Assembly (NCBI GenBank): GCA_033064195.1
Contig: JARBJD010000017.1
Coordinates: 124,001-188,000 of the forward strand
Reading direction: 5' to 3'
Source of the DNA: Blattamonas nauphoetae
Lineage: Eukaryota > Preaxostyla > Oxymonadida
DNA: 64,000 nucleotides
The translations under genes and the position numbers were made by a program. The stretch's first letter is position 1. Every line of letters starts with the position of its first letter. Below the pieces are notes generated by a model, which made no database searches, was not told where the DNA came from, and saw only the letters and a list, made by a program, of their open reading frames with translations. This document shows, one piece after another, positions 12,873 to 25,530 of this stretch.

Positions 12873-13097
12873 CTCTGTGCACGTTAGTTTCTAGATTTAT
12901 AACTTATACTGCCCGACATGACGACTTGATTCGGCTGTAAAACGGTTGTATTTTACTGAATAAAGAGACAATGTGTTTCACTTTTCTATCAAAGATAATT
13001 TAGAGAGGTAGAGACCTTGTGACAAAAAATTGGACACCAAAAAATTCTGAATGACGTGAAAACTTTAATATTAAAAAAATGATGGACATGTTCTTCA

Positions 13098-13117
13098 CGA
13101 CATGACACGTGATTCAC
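13098..13117. repeat. left copy of 20-bp inverted repeat
   Basis: The 20-mer cgacatgacacgtgattcac recurs as its exact reverse complement at 14150..14169. Similarity extends outward for about 14 further bases with mismatches (ggacatgttcttca against ggacatacttcgaa). The core holds a CACGTG E-box-like palindrome. The copies enclose about 1.03 kb with no recognised gene. Confidence 0.7.
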
Positions 13118-14149
13118 TTCATCCTACTTGATCCCTCGAACTTTAAATTTTTTAACTCTACGAGAGTAACACTCGAGGAGGCTGTCACTGAATGAGAGAA
13201 CGCTGATTCTAGTACTTTCTTGTGGGATCGAGTTCTCACCTCGCACGATTTTTGGACGAAGGAAGTCTATTGTAACGTAAATCGCATAAATGTCAAAAAT
13301 AATTGAAACGAGCGTTCACGAAATGTGTTTGATGAGGTTAAAGTCGGTACTGATTGTTTGAAAGTCTTTCTGACCGATATTGCCCTGTTTGATTCTGGGA
13401 AGTTTTATGTTTTTTCTTGTTTCAACCAACACAATCACTGAGAAGGACCCGAGTGTGGTGGAGAGGGTCCATCTTGGCCTTAGTGAGAAGTTTGACGAAA
13501 GTGTCAGTGAATGTTTTTCATTCCATGATATTTTCAGACACTCAAAGTTTGTCAGTTTCAACTCATCCCAGCACATCACCAAATCCCGAGTTTTCTTTGA
13601 TGATCACACAACCTTGATTCTCAGCGTGGTGTGTCTTTTCTCTTGTGACTTCTTCACTTTCTCTCGTCCTCTCTCTCGCACATTCTTCACATCGCCAAAC
13701 AGACAAAACTCTTAAGAGAAACATTTCGAAAGAGTGACATTTCCGATGGTGCAGCGATTTTGAAAACGATGGGGCTGAAAGAGAGGAACTCTGTGACATT
13801 TCCTGAAACTGATTCGACTCACTTAGAGGAAGCGTTGGAAAGAACGGTGTGATTTTTTGATTTCGAAATCTGTCTTTCGATGAACGGCTGACCTTTATGA
13901 CACGTTTTTGAATCTGAAATGAACAGAATTCAATGTCTTGACGGTTGCGAGCTGTGGCTGGTTTTTTCTTTTCGCAACTCACTGTCCATCATCGGTATTC
14001 AGCGTATCGGTGTCCTTGGATACTGCATTGACAGAGACATGGAGCGAGCGAGTTGACTTATTTCTTCCTTTTCATTTTCTTCATTCAATCTGCTTCTATC
14101 TATCACTTGACATTCACAATCCTGGATACATTCAAGAGTGATATCGGTT

Positions 14150-14169
14150 GTGAATCACGTGTCATGTCG
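14150..14169. repeat. right copy of 20-bp inverted repeat
   Basis: Exact reverse complement of 13098..13117. No target-site duplication was evident outside either copy, so a transposon origin is not shown. Confidence 0.7.
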
Positions 14170-14489
14170 TTCGAAGTATGTCCCCCTACAGTAGCATTTC
14201 ATGTCATACTCTCTTATTTTTCACTGTTGTTCTTTCAAAAAAATCGCAGAGATGTATAACTCAAGGTAGTTGAAGTGTGTGTAAAATGAATTCTCAACTC
14301 TCTCTTGTTCTGTCAAAAAACAAAAATTGTAGCTGGATCAAGTCGCCGTGACGCGCAGTATAATTGTGTGATGTTGTGTGAAATGGATACTCCTGAAAGA
14401 AGTCTTTGAAAAAACGTGTCTGTGAAGACAACTTGTTTGCTCTAGAATCCTTTCAATGAGAGGGTGGTGGCGGAGCGAGATGTGAACTG

Positions 14490-17322
14490 TCAGGTTTCCT
14501 GTGAATTCGATGTGGTGATTCGCATCAATCTCACAATCCCATTTTGACAGCCAAATGCACACCATGCCAAGTCATTCACACAATAATCATCCCAAGTAAC
14601 CGTATTGACAGAGACTATCCGTGGGGGGATGTACAAGCTTGTGGCGGGGAGCTGCGGGGCAAGAGACATGTGGACATGGCCCTGGTCGAACCCCATCTCA
14701 TCCCCAATCGCACCGCCTCCCTGCTGCGTCCGGGTTGACGTCCGCCCTTTCTTCTTCGCGACTTTGTTGCTCATCGACCGTGTGCGGGTGGTTTTGACGG
14801 CCTGCGAGTAGAACGGGAAGGAGTACGAGAGGATCGGCGCGGAGAGGTTCATCGGGACGTACGAGACCGACTGGAAGTAGTCGGACGAGGCAAATCCCAG
14901 CGGCAGCTGTGTCATGAGCGCGTCGTCCCTCTCGTTCAGCTTCCCCTGATTGACGGAAGTGGCTGGAGAGAGGGGGGGAGCAATGGAGAGAGGAAGGGGA
15001 GACTGATCCGACGAGTCATCCTCCGAAAAGGCGTCGTCGTCTCCCTTTTGCTTCTCCTTGATCTCTCGCTCTCCATCCATTGAGAGACGATCCATGTCGG
15101 TTTGGTCTTGGCGACTTAAACGGAGCGGATCGGTTCCTTCAGTTTGTGTTGGGAGCGTTCCCGAGAAGGGAACAAGAAGAGGGGCGAGGTGGTGTGTGGG
15201 GATGAGAGTGGTGTGCATGAGTTCGATGATCGTCCACTGATGATGATGAGGAAGAAGAAAGACAAACCTTCAACGTGTGCGGATCAAACTGCGTGAAAAG
15301 AAGAACTCGTCCAGATGCTGTCGCGCACAGTGTCCACCCATTCACGATGTTGATCCCAAGGCACATGCAAGCGGAGTCGAGTACGTCGAAGAGATGCGCT
15401 TGGGAGACAGCGCGCTGGCTGTACTTCATCTCCCTGAGTGAGACGGGGAGTATGGAGGAGCGGCTGGCCCTGCTTGCGGGGTATGTGGGGCGGAAGATAA
15501 AGGATGTGGACGGAACGTGGAATGCGGGGGCAGGATGGACGATCCCGTCTGCCAGTTCTTCACCCGTTGGCAGATGAGGGAGATCCACTGTGTCCGTGCT
15601 CATCTGCCGCTTCTTCTTTTGTGGGAGGAGTGTGTCGATGATGGACGGGGACTGGCCATCCCCGTCTGTCTGTGCGCTCTGCTGTTCTTGAGCGGGGGGT
15701 AGCGCCTTGGTGATGACAGTATCGACCTTGGCTTGCCTGATGTTCAGTTCCACAATTCGGATGGTGTGGTCTTCAAGCCCGACATAGATCTCTTCCTTTG
15801 CAGAAGGGTGTAGGCTCCACGTGATGGACATGATCCAGTTCTGACAGAGCGTGGTTGATTGTATTGAGAGGCCTGGTGTGTCCAGCGAGAAAACAAACAG
15901 TTTGCCCTCGCTTCCGCCTGTAGCGATAATGTTGGCATTCATCGGGGAGAATTTGACGGAACGTAGAGGGTGAGAAGAGACAGGGATTGAGAAGAGGGGG
16001 GGATTCATGGTGCTCTTTGGAGGAATGATTGAAACGATTGAATTCGTTGATGTGAAAGTGATTCCCTTAAAATCAGGATATTGCGAGACCAATGGAGGGA
16101 TCGAATTGAGTGGTGATTGGAATTGCGCCATGGCCGAGGTCTCCGTTTGGTGTAAATTGGCGGGAGGTTTTTTCATGAATGGGGGAAGCGATGTATTTAT
16201 ATCCATTAAAGCTGTGGTTACGTCGTAAATGAAAACACTCCCACTATTGCTACAGCAGACAAGAAGGCCATGCCTATGAAAACTCCAGTCAAGATCCCAA
16301 ATCTGGACGTTCGGTGGGAGATGAAGGGGAATTGACATACAAAGATGGACAAATGACCCAACAGCAAAGTGTTGTGGATGAGGGATGGGATAAACGCGTA
16401 GTGTTTGGGTCGTTGCGACTGCCAAGAGTCCCAATCTCTGATAAGTTGGTATTCCATCCAGATTGGGAGGCGAGAGAAGAGGCTGTTCAGCTTGAATATG
16501 AGGATTAAACTTCATTGATAGGACACAGCCATGATTATGACATATTCCAAGGCTGAAAACTGGTGGGGTGTTTGGTACTTCACTGGAGTTGAGGCGACCA
16601 CAATTCCACAGCTGGATGACATTTGGTTCTGGACAAATAGTATCCAGACGATGAAACTCACAAGAACGCGTTCCAATGGCGAGGAAATGATCATTTTCCA
16701 CATTCTCATTAGACGTAGGTGCGAATGACATTGACCACACAGGGCTTCCTGCACTTAGGAGCCATCCTAAGAGTGTTTGGCAGAAAAATTGAAATAAAGA
16801 ATCACAAAAGAAACCTGGCGAATATGGAAGCCCGACAGTTGGAAGGTCGGTGGATGTGAGGCCTTGAATTGTGATGAAGTCGCCCTGATACGATGAAAAT
16901 TTTTGCTGAGATGACTGCATCGTTACATCGTCAAACATGGCAGAAGGAGTTGAATTTGTCATATTTAAGAAGTCTGGATTTTGATTGGCGTGTAAAGGAT
17001 GACTTGATGGAACCGTGACAATCTGAGAGGAAGTGAGTTGATTCAGGAAAAATCCATTATTTCTAATGGGAATATCAGAAGGAGAGAGTGGAAACCGGAC
17101 ATTAATAACAGTTGATTGATAAATCTCAGAATCCATGGGAGCGTTCCGATCAACTGGGTCGATCTTTCTAAAAGAAACAACTTCCACAGAAGTCACTAGT
17201 GGTTCATAGAGAGGATCTATATCTCTTGTTTAAATCAAAAGACTTTTAAATGAAAGTCCCATCTTACTTTGAAATCGTGGATTCCTTCCAAAAAACATGA
17301 TGGGTTTCCCAAACTTGCACAT
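14490..17322 (-). CDS. TFIIIC WD40 subunit, GTF3C2-like
   Basis: Main exons 15268..17222 and 14490..15236, joined over a 31-nt intron (phase 0). A small first exon (17268..17322, or starting at the inner ATG 17298) is inferred from phase, with a 45-nt intron. Total about 918 residues. GTF3C2 is a beta-propeller subunit of TFIIIC, which recruits RNA polymerase III to tRNA genes. Matches seen in order: SPVWSMSFAP, FLAIGTRS, NVIQLWNCG, a VFSLGICHNHGCVLSMKFNP block, RLGLLAVATTQTLRVYPIPH, then IIATGGSEGKLFVFSL and a last propeller blade (VNDLAWCAFGCQNGIVRLMRI). A 48-nt stop-free stretch inside the exon (at about residue 165) looks like an intron read in frame; splicing it would restore the match just before SPVW. 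The family call rests on pattern recall, not a search. The exact N-terminus is uncertain. Confidence 0.68.
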
Positions 17323-20108
17323 GCCAATTTCCTTTTTTCAAGGCGAAGCTCGCTACTTTCCCAAACGAGATCCTTCATCTTCACATGATGATCTGTTCTT
17401 CCGAGCTGTTTGTGCTTTTCATTCACCAACAAGAATTGTCTCTTCTCACCCAGCTTTATTTATACCATACAAACCGAGGATTTTGGTCGACTATCGCCCA
17501 TTCATTCTCATCGTTCCTGTATTTTCGCTTTTCATTGAATGTTCTCAGATCTACTCTCTTTTTTACGGCCATCGTCACATTCCTCTCTACCTGTCTTGAT
17601 TACGGACGCATTTTACATTGCGCATACGATCCTGAACCAGACTGTACAAAATTAATCCGATTTCATATAATACCTGGGTTTGTCGACTCTAATCATGATT
17701 ATCCGTACTCCTTTTTTTTTCAGATTATTCCCATTCCTTATTGTGATTGAAATGGTTCAGTTGGTTGTCTTGATATACAAAATACTCGCACTGGTTGACG
17801 ACTGCATAAAATATTCTGTCATTCGTCGACACTACAGAAAGATGGGATTGTGTGATGCTGACTTGCAGGCTATGAGCTTTGAAGCTGTTGTTGTGCATAT
17901 TGTTGCATACTGCAAACAGCTCGATCTCAAACGGTGGGGAAATTTGACGCAATTTGGTACTCAATTTCCTTCCCATTTCACTTTTTGCAGACGTCATCAC
18001 TTCGATCACGAGGCTGAACAACCTTCTCACAAAACTGTACTCGGCTGACAGTATCAGCGACAACGAAGAAACCAGAAACACACCTTCCCAGTCGTATCTC
18101 ATCTCCACGAAAGCCGGTCTCATCAGACAGCGTCCTAATTCGACTGTTTATCTCGACATGCTTCTCCGCCGCTTCGTGTTCCCCGTCATCCTCCCAGCCA
18201 TGGAGACCATCCTCCGTCTGCGCAGAGAGACCGAGGAAGACTCCATCCAAATTCTCGCTGCACGCCACAACGACACACTTCGATATGACCTCAAACAGGG
18301 CATCAAGCACAAAGAGAGCGAGATCAAGAGCCAGCAAGACATCGCTGTCAGCAAGCTCCAGAAGCGCTTTGTGTTGATCGGCCTCCTCACTCTCATCGCC
18401 TTTCCTTTTGTTTTTCTCTACTTTGTCATCTCGTTTGCTTTTGTGGAGGGAAAGGTGTGCCTGTGTCTTCTTTACCTCTCCAGGCCCTCACTGAGGACTT
18501 CGCATCCATCCTGTCGTACTCGTTCACTCGCACTGCACGCTGGCGCTTCCGCCTCTACAACGAACTCGACCAGCCTCTGAACAAGCGCCTGGACGATGCT
18601 GCCAAAGTCACCGCAGAATATCTCGACTCGACGGAGTCTTCGTCCTTGCAGAGCCTCGCTGGGGCAGTGACTGTCGGACTGGGCGGCCTTGCTCTGATCT
18701 GCCTGCTGTTGAGCATGCTCGGCGAGAGGCTCCTCCTCCGCGTCAGCATCGCCGGACGGACGTTGCTGTTCTACTCCTCCATCATCACCACCGTCTACCT
18801 CGCTGTGAAGAAGTTTGGCGAACAGAAGAAAGGCTCCAAGTCTGCCAACGAGCTCATGCGCGAGATCCTCCGCACAACCCTCTTCATGCCATCGGCATAC
18901 GCTGAATGCTACGGAGTCGACACTGTTGCGCTGATGAACTCGATCAGCAAGGAATGGAGAGGGCGCAGGTTCTCCATCAAACAGCTTCATGCACCAGAAG
19001 CTCGTCAACCCAACTTTCCTGTCTCGTTGAAGCAAAGCGTGACGGAACAACCTCTAAACCAAATCCCATCCATCCCTGAAATCAACAATGCTGACGAAGA
19101 AATGTCGATCGTGTTCCCGACTGCTCTTGAGTTCTCGACCGCATTCGACGAAGACTCCACCACGATGCTCCCTCGTGCTGCCCCGTTGGGTCTCTCGCAA
19201 GCAATCAATGCCCCTCTGTACTCCTCCGGCTCTCTCTCCACGTCGCTCCTCGAGGACGATTCAAGGAACCGGTGGGAGGGTGTGGGTTCTTCAGCACAGA
19301 ATTTGTTCTCGGTCCGCCATCCTCCTCTTGACGAAGGTGTGCCCCTTCCTCTCGCAAAGACCAACCCTTCGACTGTGAGGAAGGACATTGCGTCACTCTT
19401 CCCATCAACCATCATCTCTCTCCTCACTCACTTCTGTTCTGCATTCACCGTCCCACTCACATTCCTTCGCTGGGGCTGCGGTGGCACAGAGCCTTTTGCC
19501 AAAACCATCTTCGAGTTCTTCCTCTATCGGTGCGACGTCCTCGACGGCAAGCGCGGTGTGTCGCTCAGAGAGGCCCTCTTCCCCATCGTCACCGAGGAGA
19601 CCGTCGAACGCGAGGCACGGAAGAAGGTTGCCCAACAGCCAAACGGAAATCTGAAGTTCCACGAGGCCAAAGAACAAGTTCAGGCGTCGCTGTATCCTTT
19701 TTGTTTTCTCATCCTTTCAGTCTTCCGCAGATTCAGGTGACATGGAAGGAGCTCGCTTCTGCCCAAAACTTTGAGACGCGTTTCGATACAACGCTCGACC
19801 CGCCAAAGGGGTCCAAGCTTCTTGAGCGGATTGGAGAGCAGATGAGTGCCAAGTGGTCCTCGACAACTCAGACCGCCAAACTGACTGACACACTCAGTGG
19901 GACGGACATCAATCTCCTCCGACAGCTCCAAAACGACGGTTGGACCGATATTATCCGGAAAGACGATGACGGGACAATGATTCCTCAGGTGGCTCAACCA
20001 GTCGCTGAGCCATTGCATGTTTTTTCACCTCCTCTCCGGGAGGAGGAGGGTCCTGAACATAGTGGATATTTATTCGGTGCATGGGCACCGCAACCCGATT
20101 CCGTTTGA
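17297..20108 (+). CDS. ATG9: autophagy protein ATG9 (lipid scramblase)
   Basis: Six exons: 17297..17407, 17454..17677, 17724..17956, 17991..18454, 18484..19691 and 19721..20108; 875 residues (867 if the ATG at 17321 is used). ATG9 is the multispanning scramblase that seeds autophagosome membranes. Seen: DDLFFRALYLYHTNRGFW, created exactly at an exon joint and matching the conserved N-terminal block; hydrophobic spans after it; ADLQAMSFEAVV; a long cytosolic loop with conserved HKESEIKSQ; FTRTARWRFRLYNELDQPLNKRL, the ATG9 FREFNELPH region; GRTLLFYSSI; FMPSAYAECYG; and the LTHFCSAFTVPLTFLRW membrane segment. The C-terminal tail is polar and its last 20 codons lie inside a repeat that recurs at 25854. 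The gene is head-to-head with the TFIIIC gene, the candidate start codons overlapping or lying within 22 nt. Confidence 0.88.
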
Positions 20109-20147
20109 TGATTTAACACTTTTTTTACGTTTTATTCTCCATTTCAC
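20050..20147 (+). repeat. 98-bp dispersed repeat, copy 1 (overlaps ATG9 stop)
   Basis: Near-identical to 25854..25950 in the same orientation (about six differences). It begins at gtcctgaacatag and ends at ttctccatttcac. It carries a stem-loop CGGTGC-ATGG-GCACCG; in the second copy the outer pair is T-G instead of C-G, so pairing is kept. The ATG9 stop (20106..20108) lies inside. In the ATG9 frame the differences are nearly all silent or conservative (TTC/TTT, GTT/ATT). Confidence 0.8.
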
Positions 20148-20251
20148 GATGCAATCCAAGTATCAACCAGGGAACGAACCATTGCTGTGTTATTCAACGT
20201 GTTTCAATTTGCAGAGGAATCCCATAACGTTTGATTCACCAATCGAAGAAC

Positions 20252-23200
20252 ATGAATCCTACAGAGATTCTCCAATTGGAACAGTATACAACAGTCTACT
20301 TTACCTCACATGATTCATCGATGCGATTGGAGTCTCAATCGTGGCTTGATGAAATCTCCACTCGTGACAACCTCATCGAGATCTGCTCCAATGTCATCAC
20401 AAACTCTCAGAATCCATACGCCCTCTTATTCTGTTGTGATACCATTCGACGATATTTTTCAGAACAATGGTCAACTGTGCCTCTTGAACAACGAACTGGA
20501 TTCAGTTTGCCTGTCATTGATCTTCACTCTCCCTCTCCTCATTCAGGAACATTTTTACATCAGTACCTCATCAACTCTGGACCTTTAATCATTGATGCGG
20601 CCTATTCAAATGTTTCTCCTCTCACTCGAGGAAATTCTACACCTCCACTCATCACCGCCACTCAGTCCATCTGCAAACTCTATGCCAGAGTTTTAAAGCT
20701 CGGGTGGTCCGTGGATGGTGATGATATGTCGGCAGATACCTTTGGAGAGTTCTTTTCGGACAATTTGAGTCTGAGTCTGGTCGGCCTTGAGGTTCTCTAC
20801 GAAGTCTTGTTCGAAGTGTGCTACAATCAAGAGAAAGCATTCACAGCCACTGAACATCGAAAGGTCTGGTCTTCTTTCAGTAATAGTTGCATTATCCCCA
20901 ATCCTTCAAAGTAGTGTCAAGTGAATTATCGAACCACATGCCTGCTTGGCTCTGTAACGATTGCTCATCAATGCCTGTCATCGTATATTCAGCGTGCTTA
21001 TGCAAATATGAATCGTTTCTCTTGTTATTTTGTGTTATCTCTTCAGCATCACAACAACATCGAATCTTGTCAAGATCGCTCCACCTGGCGTTAATGTGCT
21101 GGTCTTTTGATTTCATCGGAACGAATCCCTCTGCTGCAGCCGACGATAATGCAAGTGTTCATGTTTGTATTTCTTCTTCTGGTTTTCCTGACAAATCTTC
21201 GTTCTTCATTTAAATTTCATTTGTCAGATTCCTGCCACTTGGCAACCAATTTTTGAAGATCCCGCCACACTTCTGCTCTATTTCGATCTCTACGATCAGC
21301 TCCCCGATTATCCAGATGAAAGGAAGAGGGTATGTGGATATATCAAACATCACTCTTATTTCTTCTCGATCATACTTAGACCCTTGAGATTCTGTGCCAA
21401 CTCGCAGCTGTTCGTCGAACTGCCTTCACAAGTGATGATTCAAGGCTCCTCTTCCTCCATTCAATGATGGAACATCTAAACACGATCATGAAAAAGTCGG
21501 ATTGGCAACAGGACACAGAAATATTCCACCAGCTCTGTCGTCTCGTATTTAAACTGAAAGTTACATTTACAAATCAGGAGTTGGAAACGGCTGTGTGTTA
21601 TTCAGATTTCATCTCAAACGTCAACCACATGACAATCAAAGTGTTCCAAAATTGGCAATCTTCGTCCAATGCTACTTTTTACCTTCTCTCGTTTTGGTCT
21701 CGTATGGTACAGACGGCTCCACGTGGAAATGCGCATTATTCGAGGTCAACAATGTCATTTCGACCGATCGATGGATCCGGCCAAGTTTCATCGCTTATTT
21801 CGTCAAATGCTGGAAATAATGGAGCATCTGACACTCCTCATTTGGATGTCACGTGGGAAGCACTCATCCCCGACGTAGCAAAAGAGTTTATCGACTCGAA
21901 GCTCCAACTGTCACAGAAGATTGTGGAACAGCAGTCAAACGAAGATCCGTTCGATAAGGAAGACTTAATTATGCAACAGATGCTCTCTATCGCTTTCCTG
22001 ATCAGGTTTTCGTATTCGTCTCTCTGTGGGTATCTTGTTCAAGTGATGGATCCACTGCTGGAGAAGTACGCCCACATGCAACAATTGGCGCTTGCAGACA
22101 AGTCTGAAGAGACGCTGAATCCGCTGGAGCTGATCGAGACGCAACTAGCGTGGCTTCTGTACCTGATTGGTGGAACAGTGACTGCGCGAAAAATGAGTTC
22201 GTATAAACCCGATTTGGACCAATATGATGGTCTTCTCTCAGCTAAAGCGCTGTGTGTTTTGCGGACGAACGCGATGGGGCCGAACCTGACGCCAGGAACG
22301 AAGCGATTGGTGATGGCCCAATTGTACTTTATGAGCCAATATTCACGCTCTTTCATCATCGAAAACGTGAATTTCTGTGCAGTAGTGACAGAAAAAATCT
22401 CATCCATTGCCGGTCTGAAGAACGCGCAGGATATCCTCACGTTCTTTGTGGACAGTGCGTTTAGCATGCTGAAGAATTGGCCGGATGAGGAAGAGCTGCT
22501 CAAGCAATGTCTGGGGTTCCTGAAGGATGTTCAGACGGGCTACAATGGAAGCAAACTGATCCAGAACGTGGAAAGTGTGGGGATTGTCCTCCAAAGTCAT
22601 ACGGTGGAACAGTTCGAGTTTCTGAGAAACCCGAGTGACTTGCATGTGATTTATTATGGTTTTGTGTCGAGGTATGCAACGAGAAAGTGGCGAATTAGCT
22701 CAACCATGTGTTCTCGTTTTCTCTGATGTGTTTGTACATCCACCCATCTGAATCTCATTTTCTCTTTCTCCTCTCCTTCCAGCCTTCTCTTTACTGAGAC
22801 CCGATTTGACATGTTTCCCACCTTCATCGACCCATTCATCCAGAACCTCACCTTCCTCTCTCAAAAATCCGCAGAAGCTCTCGCCTCCCCAGAATTTGAG
22901 AACCCACTCGTCTCGCTCTTCCAGGATCTGCGTGGAGTGGTCCAGTCGTGTGTGATCGCGCTGCACTTCGAGCAGCTGTTCAGCGAACTTCGTCCGTTCT
23001 TCGACACGTTTGTCCGAATTGCGATGGCTTGGATCAATTCGTCGCTTGTCTTCTGCTCGTTTCTGAAACTTTGGATCGAACTGTCGCTGAATCGATCGCT
23101 TCGGCATTCGCACAACCAGAATTCTGCGAACGCCGTGCACCTCTTCCGCACAACAGCCCAAGTGATCACCTCATCATCAGACCACTTCATTCTCCCTTCA

Positions 23201-24179
23201 CTCCCAGCCTTCCTTGCGCCCGAAGAGCTGTTCACGCGAACATACCAGCCAATGTCGTATCTGCTCAAACTGCTCTTCAACACTCTCGAAGGGTCGTATG
23301 TTCCGTTCGGCGTGTGCAGGTATTACAACGACAGCAGTTTGGAGGACTCTGTCGAGAGGGCCCTTGCGATGATCATTTCTGTGCCTCGACGACATTTCTT
23401 GGTGTGATCTTTCCATTTTGTATCGTTTTCAGGCATTCCCGAAGCTGGCCAAGCGATCGATTCGATTCTTGAATTCGATCTTTCGGGCGGAGATCCAGAC
23501 CGTGCTGAGTGTGAAGACAGATGTTCTGTTTCAAGTGTTTGAGAGGGTGGAAGACGCACTCACGTCATACAGTATGTTTCTGATACTTGTTTGATTGTTT
23601 CTCGTCTTCTCTCGACCTCTCTTCACTCCATCCTCTCCTCCCTCATCCAATCCTTCACCAGACACCATTCTTGCCCGATCTGCTCTCGAAATCATCGACT
23701 CCATCTTCACATACGCCTTCAACCATCGTGAGCGCCAAGACGCAGCCCTGTCGAACTTCTTCGAAGTTGAAAGTCAACACCCAGAATTCTTTGGTGGGCT
23801 GATGTCGACGATGTTCTCGCAAGTAATCAAGGACGAGGAGTTGCAGTCGTACGCTCCGTTCCCTCTGTTCGCGATGATCAAGGTGCATCCTGAGGTGTGT
23901 TGGGGGAGTTGTGTTTTGGAGGGAGTTCATGTTTTTATGCTGTTCTTTTGTGTTTTTTGTTTGTGATCTCTTTCTCTCCATGTGACTCAGCTGTACCAAA
24001 ACTTCATCCAATCGATCTCACAATCACTCCCTGAGAGTGAATCGAGCATCTTCCAGTTCCAGTTTGGGACACAACTGCTGGAGGGAATTCCTGACTCGAT
24101 CCAAGCGAGGAATCGGGATCGATTCAACATCAACATCCATCAACTGAAAAAGGATTGGATGCGTCTCTTGCCTTCCTGA
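20252..24179 (+). CDS. XPO7: exportin-7 (RanBP16-type karyopherin)
   Basis: Eight exons: 20252..20879, 20912..21156, 21228..21329, 21380..22671, 22783..23401, 23433..23571, 23662..23894 and 23991..24179; all phases agree; 1148 residues against 1087 in human. A HEAT-repeat nuclear transport receptor of the importin-beta superfamily working with RanGTP. Seen in order: HRKVWSSF, CWSFDFIGT, PATWQPIFED, QLAAVRRTAF, YLLSFWSRM, LAWLLYLIGGTV, the SYKPDLDQYDG acidic loop, HTVEQFEFL, VHLFRTTAQVI, GSYVPFGVCRYY and the final ARNRDRFNINI, each aligning with exportin-7 blocks. The N-terminal importin-beta region is short. The 32-nt first intron ends in CAAAG without a pyrimidine tract but is forced by the frame. 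A region before CWSFDFIGT looks some ten residues too long and may hide another splice. Confidence 0.9.
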
Positions 24180-24296
24180 ATACTCTTTCTTTTGAAGCAC
24201 TTCACTTATCATCGTTCGTCTGGGTGTTGTTTTGGAGAAGAGGGAGAAAACGAGTGAGATCGATGTTGGACTGTTCAGTCTACGCAGAATGATCTC

Positions 24297-25364
24297 ATGC
24301 TACTTGCACAATTCATTTATTTAAAGCCGTTGCGAAAGTTATATTATATATCTTTCTTCGAATTGTCTAACTCACCGATCCAACGCACAATCTTTTTCAT
24401 GAATCTCTCACTCCTTCAATCTCCTCCTCCACGTTCTCTTTCCATTTATCAAAAATCACTCTCTCAATTATTTCCTACCATCCCTCTGGCAATAATTTCT
24501 GACATCACAAGCACAACGTCAATCTCTGAGTTTTTCGTCATCCGTCATCTGTACACAATAGCGAATCCAGGAAATCCTGATCCAACTCCTGTTGATCTTC
24601 TATCTGCATTATATCCCTTCACAAATCAAGATATTATTCGACAAGTTCTCCACAGTGTTCACAACTCATGGAAAACGACTCGTATTCTCCTCAACGCTCG
24701 AAATTTATCGGTGCAAACACTTCGCCACACATATGATGTTTTCTGTGAATCATCAAGAATTTGGCCTCATTCGCCAGTATTCATCACTGTATATCCAACT
24801 CTCTCACTCGATGAAGCTCTCAACGGTCAACGTGCCTCATTACAACGATTTGTACACTATAATCAGTCATTGTTCTTTGAACGGGTTGCATTATTGGCTG
24901 ATACTCTAACGTTTTATGTTTCGGAATATGATATCCATAAACAAGTGATCTGCGACAGCATGCCTCAGACAAACAAAATCACAACAAACGAATACAGATT
25001 GTGCCCTGTTTTAGAGTTTCACACCCAAAGACCTTTCTTCCTTCAACTTATCCTCTCCATTCTTCTTCACGGTTGGGAAAATCTCTGGAATGGATTTCAG
25101 TGGTGTACAGGCTTAGAACGATCTCCAAAAATTGATGAATGGGTTTGGAGTTGGTGTATGACTCTCCTTGAGAGTAAATTTATACCAACTCATTTGTTTA
25201 TTAGCGTGGGAAAAGGAATACACAGCCGGAGGAAACACGTACTCCGTGAAGAGACAGAAGCAATTTTTGAGGCTAAACAGATGGAATATGAATTTCTTCC
25301 AGACCTTGGATATGTTCTCATCCACCCACTCCATCATTTTGCTCAATCCGTCCCGAGACGGTGA
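24297..25364 (+). CDS. unrecognised single-exon protein (355 residues)
   Basis: A single open frame starting ATG at 24297 (alternative Met at 24399), 118 nt after the exportin-7 stop. The product is rich in aromatic and hydrophobic residues, with no coiled coil and no clear membrane-span pattern beyond a mildly hydrophobic N-terminus. The C-terminal half has several Trp residues (ILLHGWENLWNGFQW, then IDEWVWSWCMTLLE) and probably folds as helices. The codon pattern is more AT-rich than its neighbours. No family is recognised; length, frame integrity and spacing support a real gene. Confidence 0.55.
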   Translation: MLLAQFIYLKPLRKLYYISFFELSNSPIQRTIFFMNLSLLQSPPPRSLSIYQKSLSQLFPTIPLAIISDITSTTSISEFFVIRHLYTIANPGNPDPTPVDLLSALYPFTNQDIIRQVLHSVHNSWKTTRILLNARNLSVQTLRHTYDVFCESSRIWPHSPVFITVYPTLSLDEALNGQRASLQRFVHYNQSLFFERVALLADTLTFYVSEYDIHKQVICDSMPQTNKITTNEYRLCPVLEFHTQRPFFLQLILSILLHGWENLWNGFQWCTGLERSPKIDEWVWSWCMTLLESKFIPTHLFISVGKGIHSRRKHVLREETEAIFEAKQMEYEFLPDLGYVLIHPLHHFAQSVPRR

Positions 25365-25530
25365 CATCTTTTTTTTCATTTCTCAGATCATTAATCGGGC
25401 ATCATTTGTATTCTGAAATCGTCAAAATGTCGGACAAAATCTGAAACGATTTCAAAAAATTGAACAGACAAGTCTATTCAAAAGTCAACCAGTGGACTGG
25501 ATAAACGTTCACATCCGGGGGTGCAAAAAG

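Larger units (their letters stand above)
12873..14489. other. 1.6-kb gene-free region bounded by an inverted repeat
   Basis: No conserved protein was recognised. The longest open stretches (13380..13715 plus, 13563..13982 minus, about 110-140 codons) overlap each other, show no domain, and read like low-complexity chance frames. Most of the interval (13098..14169) lies between two copies of a 20-bp sequence in opposite orientation, listed separately. It could be a decayed gene, a regulatory interval between two genes, or a non-autonomous element. Confidence 0.4.

Noticed and set aside
13098-14169. Complete DNA transposon
   Set aside because: No transposase-like protein and no target-site duplication were seen; only the terminal inverted repeat is supported.
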